Positions 37,358-43,739 of a DNA stretch of 64,000 bases are shown here, piece after piece; the stretch's first letter is position 1; each line of letters begins with the position of its first letter. The translations under genes were made by a program, and so were the position numbers. Origin of the DNA: Bacteroidales bacterium (GTDB lineage Bacteria > Bacteroidota > Bacteroidia > Bacteroidales > UBA932); assembly GCA_017443025.1 (NCBI GenBank), contig JAFSPG010000016.1, forward strand, positions 210,109-274,108, given 5' to 3'. Below the pieces are notes generated by a model. The model ran no database searches. It saw nothing but the letters and a program-made list of their open reading frames with translations, and was not told the DNA's origin.

Positions 37358-38578
37358 TTAGATTATATCCTTTTTTACGGTCACAAAACGGGAAATTGCT
37401 ACGAATCCGCTACCGATAAGGGCGAAAATCGCAAGCGAAGCGAAAGCCAGGCGGATGGAGAAAGCATCACTCAAAAGTCCCATCACAACGGGGCCGAGTG
37501 CGCCCACAATACAGCCTCCGCAGCCGAAGATGCCGGTTGCGAATGCCCTGTATTGAGGATCTATCACTTCCAGCATGGCGGCATAGAGGTTAGAGTCATA
37601 TACTCCGGTGGCAAAGCCGAAGAAGGCAAGGGCCACTATCATCAGAGTCATGGATGAAGTACCGGCGATAATCATAATGAACGGGATGCAGAGCAGGATG
37701 CCGGCCAACTCTACCTCAAAGCGAATATATGGCCTGGACGGTTTAAGCCTGTCAGAAAGTCTCCCGCTCAGGCTGACTCCAATGAAGGCTCCAAGATAGA
37801 ACCAGAACACTCCGTGGAATACAGCTGTAGCCGGTGCCATGTCTGGGAAGGCCCTCATCATGAAGAGCGGTGTCCAAATCTTGACTCCGTAGGTGGCAAA
37901 GAAATAGCACCCCAATGCGGCCATCATCCATAATGCCGTAGGCTTGCTGAAGAATGCTTTCAGTGCATCTACGACTGAAGTTTCTCCCTTCTTGCCGACA
38001 TTTGGAGTGTCTTTAAGGAAAAGAATCAGGACTAAAGTCCACAATATGCCTAGCGCGCCGAAAACCCAGAAGGCCTTGCGCCAGCCGTCAACATGCCCGG
38101 AGGCCATATTGCTGGCAATGACTGAGCATACAACGATACCTAAATAAATGGCGCCCTGATACACTGAGAAAGCTGTTCCTCGGGTGTCAGTGTGAAATTC
38201 GCTGATTAGCGAAGAATTACAGGGCGGCATCAATGACTGTCCTATGCCATTCATAAGACCATAGGCGATAAAAAGCATACCTATGCCGGTGGCAAAGCCG
38301 GATAGAAAAATTCCGGCCGAGAACAGGAGGCAGCCCGCAACTATTATCCATTTTCGGCGGAAGAAGTCGGCGGCCATACCGGCAAATGGGATGACTATGC
38401 CAAAAGCCAGGGTGAATGCGCTGCCTACAAGGCCAAGGCTTGCGTCAGAAATGTCGCTGCCAAAGGCCGCTTTTATATCTGGGAGCACAGCAGAATAAAT
38501 CTGCCTCGTGCCTTGAGCGAGGAAGTATGCTGCAGAGATAAGCAGCAACATAGTCCACTTATAGTCAATCTTCTTCAT
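37358..38578 (-). CDS. MFS transporter
   Basis: 406 aa from the ATG at 38578 (MKKIDYKWTMLLLI), which follows an overlap of 14 nt with the lactonase stop; a longer in-frame reading to 38674 would extend into the lactonase gene. Twelve hydrophobic segments. MFS signatures are GMAADFFRRKWI (loop 2-3) and GRLSDRLKPSRPY (loop 8-9). FLAQGTRQIYSAVLPDIKAAFG at the first helix and the sequence around GIGQSLMPPCNSSLI are like sugar-acid/organic-anion MFS carriers. Last gene of the minus-strand sugar-acid operon, so it most likely imports the aldonate or the sugar processed by it. Exact substrate not readable. Confidence 0.85.
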   Translation of the reverse strand: MKKIDYKWTMLLLISAAYFLAQGTRQIYSAVLPDIKAAFGSDISDASLGLVGSAFTLAFGIVIPFAGMAADFFRRKWIIVAGCLLFSAGIFLSGFATGIGMLFIAYGLMNGIGQSLMPPCNSSLISEFHTDTRGTAFSVYQGAIYLGIVVCSVIASNMASGHVDGWRKAFWVFGALGILWTLVLILFLKDTPNVGKKGETSVVDALKAFFSKPTALWMMAALGCYFFATYGVKIWTPLFMMRAFPDMAPATAVFHGVFWFYLGAFIGVSLSGRLSDRLKPSRPYIRFEVELAGILLCIPFIMIIAGTSSMTLMIVALAFFGFATGVYDSNLYAAMLEVIDPQYRAFATGIFGCGGCIVGALGPVVMGLLSDAFSIRLAFASLAIFALIGSGFVAISRFVTVKKDII

Positions 38579-39461
38579 ATGCTTCAACGAATACTGGTTT
38601 TTCGATATGGAACTTTTCGCCGGTAGGGGAGAGAAGCCCTGTGACTGATGAACGCTCGAATGTCTCAATTTCATTGGAATCCCTGCACGCTACCAGGAGC
38701 TTTCTCCCATCGGGGGTTATGCAGAAATGCCGTGGATGCGCTCCGGTGGTACAATAACCGGCTCTTGTGAGCAGACCGTCAGGGCCGATTGAGAATATGC
38801 CTATGCCGTCGTTTTTGAGACGAGAAGAGACATAGAGGAACTTCCCGTCAAGGCTAATCAGTACGTGGCCCCCTCCTCCCGGAAGAGCATCGTTGACGGT
38901 AATCCGCTGAAGAATCTCCATAGAGTGCCAGTCGAGGACCAGTACTTCGTCGGAAAGCTCGGTGCTTACGTATAATTTGTTCTTTCCAACTGCGCAGTGT
39001 CTTGGGCCACAGCCTTCCGGGAGGGGGAATGCTTCAACCCCTTCCATAGAAAGGGCCCCTCCGACCACCCCGAAACGATATATCTTATCGGAACCAAGGT
39101 CCACAACCACAATCGATTTTCCGTCAGGAGAAAGCCATGATGAGTGAATGTGCGGACCGTCCTGCCTCCCGGATACAGGTCCGCTTCCCTCGAAATTCAG
39201 GACTGTAGGTGCGCCGGATGGAATACCATCGACCCCGAGAGGATAGAGCGAAAGGCTCCCTGAAGTGTAATCCGCCACTACAGCTTCATTTTTAAGAAGC
39301 GTGATGTGGCATGAATGCTTTCCGGGCGTGGGATATTCCCTGCCATCAACACAAAGATAGGACCCTTCAGCGAGGCTCCGGAGGGAATATACCTTTCCGA
39401 ATCCACGTGTGAGCCATGTGTGGCCACACTCGGGCGTCCAAGAACCTGTGAGCAACTTCAT
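38565..39461 (-). CDS. Lactonase-family beta-propeller (6-phosphogluconolactonase-like)
   Basis: 298 aa, without signal peptide, so cytoplasmic. Seven-bladed propeller pattern of the 3-carboxymuconate cyclase/YbhE lactonase family: HSCHITLLKNEAVVADYTSGSL, GPHIHSSWLSPDGKSIVVVDLG, GCGPRHCAVGKNKLYVSTELS, GGGGHVLISLDGKFLYVSSR, GAHPRHFCITPDGRKLLVACRDSN. Members hydrolyse sugar lactones. It is shorter than the usual ~350 residues, mainly at the N-terminus, but each blade motif is present. Between the aldolase-like gene (3 nt downstream of that stop) and the MFS gene (14-nt overlap). In the inferred pathway it opens the lactone formed by the dehydrogenase. Confidence 0.85.
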   Translation of the reverse strand: MKLLTGSWTPECGHTWLTRGFGKVYSLRSLAEGSYLCVDGREYPTPGKHSCHITLLKNEAVVADYTSGSLSLYPLGVDGIPSGAPTVLNFEGSGPVSGRQDGPHIHSSWLSPDGKSIVVVDLGSDKIYRFGVVGGALSMEGVEAFPLPEGCGPRHCAVGKNKLYVSTELSDEVLVLDWHSMEILQRITVNDALPGGGGHVLISLDGKFLYVSSRLKNDGIGIFSIGPDGLLTRAGYCTTGAHPRHFCITPDGRKLLVACRDSNEIETFERSSVTGLLSPTGEKFHIEKPVFVEAYEED

Positions 39462-39464
39462 GGC

Positions 39465-40208
39465 TTAGAAATATCCTCCCTTTTCCTTAATCTCACGGAT
39501 GGTCTCTCCTTTGTGAACCCATGAGAAAATCTTCTTTTCGTTTTCGCGGATTTCTTCGGCGCGGATGAGCACGTCGTATGCAATATCGCGTGGTACTACC
39601 AAAACTCCGTCAATGTCACCGAGGATGACGTCGCCGGGCTTGATGGTGACATTGCCAATTACAATAGGTATCTGATAATGAGTAATCAGGCAGCGGCCCA
39701 GGGATCCGTTGGATATGCGATATTCGTAGAAAACGGGAAAGTCGGCTTCCAAAATCTGGTGAGTGTCCCGGATGCCACCGTCAATGCAGGCAGCTTTTAC
39801 CTTCTTTCCTTTGGCTGTAGCGGTCATAACACCGCCCCATAGGGTTGCTTCCTGATCGCGGGAGGTGTCCCAGACCACGAAATGATCTTCGCCAAGAGAA
39901 TCGAGCATCTGAGTGCGATACTCCATCTCTCCGCTAATCTTAGCGTTTGGAGCGCTTTTTACCGTGAAGGCAAAACCGGCTACTGTGCGGTATTCGCGGA
40001 GAGGTTTGATGCGGTTTGGCAGAGCCTGATGCAATAGGCAGAATTCCCTCATCACATCGTTGACGGCTCCAAGGTAAAGTTGCTCGAAACGTTGCAGAAG
40101 TTCTTTATCAGGAATAGGGAAGGGCTTTGTAGAAATCCCTTCGCGGGCCTCTATGAGCTTTTCGAGCTTCATCATGCCCACTTCCTTTTTATATTGATCT
40201 ACGCTCAT
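39465..40208 (-). CDS. RraA-like (HMG/CHA aldolase-type) protein
   Basis: 247 aa from ATG 40208 (MSVDQYKKEVG), 4 nt after the SDR stop and preceded by AAGGAAAATAACGAT; the longer reading to 40250 runs into the SDR gene. The RraA/4-hydroxy-4-methyl-2-oxoglutarate aldolase fold shows as GAVNDVMREF, VAGFAFTVKSAPNA, WGGVMTATAKGKKVKAACIDGGIRD, DFPVFYEYRIS and KPGDVILGDIDGVLVVP. G-G-x-x-R-D and D-x-D-G-V-x-V-V-P are the family hallmarks; in enzymatic members the Arg-Asp binds pyruvate and divalent metal. Those residues are kept, so aldolase or decarboxylase activity on a 2-oxo acid is plausible, rather than an RNase E regulator role. In this operon it would cleave the 2-keto-3-deoxy acid made by the dehydratase. 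Confidence 0.85.
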   Translation of the reverse strand: MSVDQYKKEVGMMKLEKLIEAREGISTKPFPIPDKELLQRFEQLYLGAVNDVMREFCLLHQALPNRIKPLREYRTVAGFAFTVKSAPNAKISGEMEYRTQMLDSLGEDHFVVWDTSRDQEATLWGGVMTATAKGKKVKAACIDGGIRDTHQILEADFPVFYEYRISNGSLGRCLITHYQIPIVIGNVTIKPGDVILGDIDGVLVVPRDIAYDVLIRAEEIRENEKKIFSWVHKGETIREIKEKGGYF

Positions 40209-40212
40209 ATCG

Positions 40213-40992
40213 TTATTTTCCTTTGGTAAATGGTATCGACATGCCGCCATCGATGGGGATGTCGGCTCCGGTAATGTATCTGCCTTCGTCAGATACGAGA
40301 AGAAGCACCGTAGGGGCTATGTCCTCGCTCTGGCCTACAAATCCGACAGGAATCGAATTCTCTATCATCTTGCGATAGTCGGGGTCGGCAAGCACCTTTT
40401 CGTTGCGTACGGTTTCTATGGCGCCTGGAGCGATATTGTTAATGGTTATTCCGTCTCCGGCGAGTTGTCCGCAGAGAGTCATACAGAGGTTGTTCTGGGC
40501 GGCTTTGGTGGCGGCGTATACTGCCATTGCCGTATTCGGGCGGCTCTGCTGGACGCTGCCGACTGTGACGATGCGGCCCCATTTCTTCTCCCTCATGCCA
40601 GGAACGCAGGCCTGAATTAGCTGTAGCGAAGCCCGGAAATTAGTATGCATTTGCTTGTCGAATTCCTCGCAGGTGATATTTTCCCACTCGTTGCGAATTT
40701 GGACTGAGGCGTTGAGAACCAGGATGTCGACAGTGATGCCGTTATCCTTCATAAATGCTTCGAAATCCTGCTTGAGGCTATCCTGAGAGATGTCGTACTT
40801 CCATGCAATACACTCGCCGCCGACAGCCTTTATGGCATCCATCGTGATGGCAGCCTTGGCGTCATTGGAATTCCAGTTGACGATGACTTTGGCTCCGTGC
40901 TTTGCAAGGAGGACTGCTGTTGCGCGGCCAATGCCCTGGCCGCTGCCGGTAACGAGGGCAATCTTGCCCCTGAGATTAAATTCTAGCTCCAT
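40213..40992 (-). CDS. Short-chain dehydrogenase/reductase (SDR)
   Basis: 259 aa. Classical SDR: TGSGQGIG nucleotide-binding motif (about 15-22), LVLNASVQ in place of NNAG, Ser in VGSVQQ, catalytic YAATK (Tyr-x-x-x-Lys), NNIAPGAI and the C-terminal TGADIPIDGGMS. NAD(P)-dependent oxidation of a sugar or 2-keto-deoxy acid is expected; related enzymes in sugar-acid operons include L-fucose and 2-keto-3-deoxy-L-fuconate dehydrogenases and gluconate 5-dehydrogenases. The gene overlaps the dehydratase gene by 10 nt. Confidence 0.88.
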   Translation of the reverse strand: MELEFNLRGKIALVTGSGQGIGRATAVLLAKHGAKVIVNWNSNDAKAAITMDAIKAVGGECIAWKYDISQDSLKQDFEAFMKDNGITVDILVLNASVQIRNEWENITCEEFDKQMHTNFRASLQLIQACVPGMREKKWGRIVTVGSVQQSRPNTAMAVYAATKAAQNNLCMTLCGQLAGDGITINNIAPGAIETVRNEKVLADPDYRKMIENSIPVGFVGQSEDIAPTVLLLVSDEGRYITGADIPIDGGMSIPFTKGK

Positions 40993-42323
40993 ATTCTGTC
41001 ATTTGAAAATTCTTGGTTCCACTGGTCCGTCGGCTCCCAGAGGCCGGGGATATTTTTATTTACATGCTTTGCAATGAGTTCTTCGTTGAGCGACTCTATG
41101 CCGAGGCCGGGAGAGTTGGGAACATTGATATATCCATTCTCGACAAGAGGGTCCGGAAGCCCGTGTACAAGGTCTTTCCACCATGGCACGTCCACCGAAT
41201 GCAGTTCCATAGCCAGCACATTGTGCATTGCGGCGGCAGCGTGTACTGCCGCTATCGCTCCGATTGGACTCTCTGCCATATGGATGGCCACGGCTATACC
41301 TTCTTCGTCTGCCATATCTGCAATCTTCTTGAGTTCGAGGGCACCGCCACATGTGAGAATATCAGGATGGATGACGCTTACTGCGTGACCTTTTACGAGA
41401 GGCACAAATCCTTCCTTTAAATATATATCTTCACCGGTGCATACGGGAATTGTCGTAGACTGCCTCATGAGGTGGTATTGATCGGTGTACATCCAGGGTA
41501 CCATGTCTTCCATCCATGCGATATTGTATTTTTCTACGCGTCGCGCAAACTTGATACAGTCTTCCACGCATACGTGTCCGAAATGGTCGATGGCAAGCGG
41601 CACCTCGTAGCCTATAACCTCGCGCACATCTTTGACGTATTTTTCGAGAATGTCAAGTCCGTGCTCGGTAAGATGGATTCCGGTAAATGGGTGTGCTGTC
41701 GTGACAATGTCGTAGCTCTTCTGCTTGCGTACCATATCGGCGGTGACGCTGCCTCCCTGTACGTTGAGGATATGAGGAGCATAGGCTTTCATTTCATCTA
41801 TAAAGCCCAGAGGCGCGTTTATCGCACCCGGTTCATTCATCAGAAGCCCTATGCCAAGATCCATCTTTAGGAAGGTGAAGCCCATCTCCATTCTCTTTTT
41901 AAGGGCTATACCCATTGCGTGTCCATCGTTGTCCTTGCCGTCTGCGTCGGTGTCGCAGTAGATGCGAATCTTGTCGCGGTATTTTCCGCCAAGAAGTTGC
42001 CATACAGGTACGCCCCAAGCCTTTCCGGCAAGATCCCAGAGAGCAATTTCGATTCCTGATACTCCGCCACCCTGGCGTGAAGGGCCGCCGAACTGCTTGA
42101 TCTTATGGAATATACGATCAACGTTGCAAGGATTTTCTCCAAGAATGCGGCTCTTGAGCATAAGGGCATATGTTTTCGAAGAAGCATCTCGCACCTCGCC
42201 ATAGCCCACTAAACCTTGGTTTGTGTAAATTTTAAGGAGAGTGCACCTTTTCGGTGCTCCGTCAATATCTGCGAAACGCATATCGGTAATTTTTAGCGTC
42301 GCAGGGTCGATTTTAGTATTCAT
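40983..42323 (-). CDS. Enolase-superfamily sugar-acid dehydratase (mandelate racemase/MLE type)
   Basis: 446 aa. The N-terminal capping domain (ITDMRFADIDGAPKRCTLLKIYTNQGLVGYGEV) is followed by the barrel: SGIEIALWDLAGKAWGVPVWQLLGG, FLKMDLG (Lys region), AIDHFGH, AWMEDMVPWM (metal Glu), CTGEDIYLK (metal Glu), IHPDILTCGG and IHMAESPIG. The D-E-E ligand set and the MED/GED strands place it with acid-sugar dehydratases (galactonate, mannonate, rhamnonate, fuconate types), which turn an aldonate into a 2-keto-3-deoxy acid. First gene of the five-gene minus-strand operon. The ATG is directly preceded by a 15-bp sequence also found before the divergent iclR start, suggesting local control by IclR. 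Which aldonate it uses is not decided by sequence alone. Confidence 0.86.
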   Translation of the reverse strand: MNTKIDPATLKITDMRFADIDGAPKRCTLLKIYTNQGLVGYGEVRDASSKTYALMLKSRILGENPCNVDRIFHKIKQFGGPSRQGGGVSGIEIALWDLAGKAWGVPVWQLLGGKYRDKIRIYCDTDADGKDNDGHAMGIALKKRMEMGFTFLKMDLGIGLLMNEPGAINAPLGFIDEMKAYAPHILNVQGGSVTADMVRKQKSYDIVTTAHPFTGIHLTEHGLDILEKYVKDVREVIGYEVPLAIDHFGHVCVEDCIKFARRVEKYNIAWMEDMVPWMYTDQYHLMRQSTTIPVCTGEDIYLKEGFVPLVKGHAVSVIHPDILTCGGALELKKIADMADEEGIAVAIHMAESPIGAIAAVHAAAAMHNVLAMELHSVDVPWWKDLVHGLPDPLVENGYINVPNSPGLGIESLNEELIAKHVNKNIPGLWEPTDQWNQEFSNDRIWS

Positions 42324-42338
42324 TTTTATATTGTAAAA
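42324..42338 (-). promoter_or_regulatory. 15-bp repeat abutting the dehydratase start (candidate operator)
   Basis: Read on the minus strand TTTTACAATATAAAA runs straight into the ATG at 42323. It differs by one base from the sequence at 42422-42436 before iclR, in mirror orientation. Candidate IclR-type regulator site or a shared translation-initiation element. Confidence 0.5.
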
Positions 42339-42383
42339 ATATATATTTCTGAATTAAATCCTGTGTAAATGTAATCCAAGTCA

Positions 42384-42414
42384 TTTGAAATGTAAAATAA
42401 TAATGTAATATTTG
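42384..42414 (+). promoter_or_regulatory. Candidate iclR promoter overlapping a palindrome
   Basis: TTTG (42384-42387), 19-nt spacer, AATATTTG (42407-42414; one mismatch from TAnnTTTG), 22 nt before the ATG. The -33 element lies inside the perfect palindrome CATTTGAAATG (42382-42392), a possible autoregulatory operator. Confidence 0.5.
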
Positions 42415-42421
42415 TGGTTAA

Positions 42422-42436
42422 TTTTACATTATAAAA
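42422..42436 (+). promoter_or_regulatory. 15-bp repeat abutting the iclR start (candidate operator)
   Basis: TTTTACATTATAAAA directly before ATG 42437, mirror copy of 42324-42338 with one mismatch in 15. The pair is placed symmetrically around the 113-bp divergent spacer. Confidence 0.5.
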
Positions 42437-43186
42437 ATGATTCATTCTGTAGAAAAGGCCTTGGATATTCTCGAACGGTTATCCGCCAATGAAAATCGTG
42501 AAATGACTCTTTCCGAGATAGCTTCGGCACTCTCGATGGACATAAGTACATGCGCGAATCTGATTAAAACGCTACGCCTAAGGGGATATATTGACCAGTC
42601 GGCTCCAAGGAGTGGGTACCGCATTGGTTATAAATTGTATCACCTTAGCGGACGAACAATCGAAAATGACGCTCTTACCAAGATTTCCCGTGTGGATATT
42701 GAATCCCTCGGCTCTGAACTGAACGAGTGTGCTCTCCTCTCCGTCATCCGCAACGACCGAAGGATAGTGCTGATGAGTACAATTCCTGACAGAAGCATAA
42801 TAGTAAAGACGAATTTCGATAAATCAGTATATAGGGCCTGTACAGGAAGAATGATTTTGTCGTGCTACACCCAGGAGCATCTTGAGCAGTTCATTAACAG
42901 GGTAGGTTTTCCTTCGGCCGAGGAATGGCCGGGTGTGGGTGATGCTGATAACCCGGAGGGTGAGTTGGTGAACGCGCTTGTTGAAATGAAGAGAAAAGGA
43001 TATGCCATGGACAGGGATTCCAATGGCATCGCCGGCTTTGCCGCTCCCATCTTCAAGGGTGGTCACATATGCGGTTCTGTTGGGGTTTATCTTCCACTTG
43101 AACGGCTGAAAGATAGTTCAGGCATTTTGGATAAGGTTCTCCGGTGCGCCGGAAGTATTAATGAAAAACTGGAAAAATCAGCATAA
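42437..43186 (+). CDS. IclR-family transcriptional regulator
   Basis: 249 aa. N-terminal winged helix (SVEKALDILERLSANENREMTLSEIASALSMDISTCANLIKTLRLRGYI, residues 3-52) and the IclR effector domain (NECALLSVIRNDRRIVL, VYRACTGRMILSCY, GYAMDRDSNGIAGFAAPIF, ICGSVGVYLPLERL). IclR proteins bind small metabolites, often the substrate or product of a neighbouring catabolic route. It is divergent from the sugar-acid operon and should control that operon and itself. The ligand is probably an aldonate or 2-keto-deoxy acid (inference). Confidence 0.9.
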   Translation: MIHSVEKALDILERLSANENREMTLSEIASALSMDISTCANLIKTLRLRGYIDQSAPRSGYRIGYKLYHLSGRTIENDALTKISRVDIESLGSELNECALLSVIRNDRRIVLMSTIPDRSIIVKTNFDKSVYRACTGRMILSCYTQEHLEQFINRVGFPSAEEWPGVGDADNPEGELVNALVEMKRKGYAMDRDSNGIAGFAAPIFKGGHICGSVGVYLPLERLKDSSGILDKVLRCAGSINEKLEKSA

Positions 43187-43214
43187 AACATTTTGTCTTT
43201 TTCCGGTGCTTCGG

Positions 43215-43244
43215 TTTGATTATTTGAAATTTTGAGTATCTTTG
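43215..43244 (+). promoter_or_regulatory. Second copy of the corA-type promoter
   Basis: TTTG (43215-43218), 18-nt spacer, TATCTTTG (43237-43244). The -7 element and everything after it match the intact corA promoter at 45874 on; the upstream sequence does not match. Confidence 0.55.
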
Positions 43245-43322
43245 CCCGCCAACTATGCAGCAAGGGTTGGCTCTGTGAACCATTATCTGCCTGAAAGGCA
43301 GTCATTTAAAGCCGGGTGGAGG
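43237..43322 (+). repeat. Duplicate of the corA leader (copy 1 of 2)
   Basis: About 85 bp identical to 45874-45958, from the -7 box through the MQQGLAL mini-ORF (43255-43278) and the CTGCC/GGCAG hairpin, breaking off at GGTGGAG in the middle of the last hairpin. It joins directly to an internal piece of corA. Confidence 0.9.
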
Positions 43323-43389
43323 CAGTATCCTTCATATTGGTCGACAGTACCCTTGCTACCCTCAGGGATGTGCCACTGAGGATCTTTAT
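43318..43389 (+). pseudogene. Internal fragment of corA
   Basis: About 70 bp nearly identical to corA 46253-46324 (TTCATATTGGTCGACAGTAC and flanks; a few substitutions). It is fused to the leader copy at the shared TGGAG, as if about 299 bp of a former corA copy had been deleted by short homology. No usable protein. Confidence 0.85.
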
Positions 43390-43524
43390 GGCCTGCTTCC
43401 GTGCCAACTTCCGGCCAGTATGCAAACCGTTGAGCCTCAATGCGAAGATGTCCCCTATGATATGGAGTGTTACCGGGATTCCGAAGGTAATACCTATGAT
43501 TTTGCATACAGGCTCAACTGGAAC
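43390..43524 (+). pseudogene. 3' tail of a third GH3 gene
   Basis: The frame from 43390 reads GLLPCQLPASM, EDVPYDMECYRDSEGNTYDF and AYRLNW, aligning with the last ~42 residues of the two intact GH3 proteins (GKLPCQLPADM, DTPHDMRCYTDSDGNAYDF). All catalytic parts are missing. The normal stop is lost and the frame runs on into unrelated sequence. It is closer to the 35119 copy than to the 23974 copy. Confidence 0.85.
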
Positions 43525-43567
43525 GGCAGGATAAATGATGGACGAACCCGTAAATACGGAAAAAATT

Positions 43568-43634
43568 ATGAAATATTTTTCTGCTATACTGATTTATCTC
43601 TCTCTGGTGAGCTGCACCGGATGGCTCCGTGGTG
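43568..43634 (+). pseudogene. 5' head of a lipoprotein gene
   Basis: From ATG 43568 the frame gives MKYFSAILIYLSLVSCTGWL, a complete lipoprotein signal peptide with lipobox LVSC, then breaks at about 43634 where the tail of another gene begins in a different frame. The A-rich sequence before the ATG looks like a normal start region. The ~50-codon frame could be translated, but only the head is meaningful. Confidence 0.7.
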
Positions 43635-43739
43635 TCCGCTCCGATGTACGGCCTTTCGTATCAGCGCCGCTTCCGCAAGGCGGCGCAGGAGCGCTTCAAA
43701 GTATCAGGTATCTATAGAATAAAGTTATTTGCCAGATGA
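43632..43739 (+). pseudogene. 3' tail of a GH35/DUF5597-like gene
   Basis: The frame ending at TGA 43737-43739 reads SAPMYGLSYQRRFRKAAQ and ERFKVSGIYRIKLFAR, matching the last ~34 residues of the intact protein at 29363-30829 (PAPMFGLPYQRRFKK, ERFKVSGIYHIKLYSK). Its stop still overlaps the ATG of the FAD oxidoreductase (ATGA), so the operonic junction outlived the gene. Confidence 0.88.

Noticed and set aside
38579-38674. N-terminal extension of the MFS protein
   Set aside because: It overlaps the lactonase coding sequence and is not membrane-like; ATG 38578 gives the normal start.
43420-43722. 100-codon frame MQTVEPQCED... as a real small gene
   Set aside because: Only its first third is homologous (GH3 tail); the rest reads through other fragments in wrong frames.
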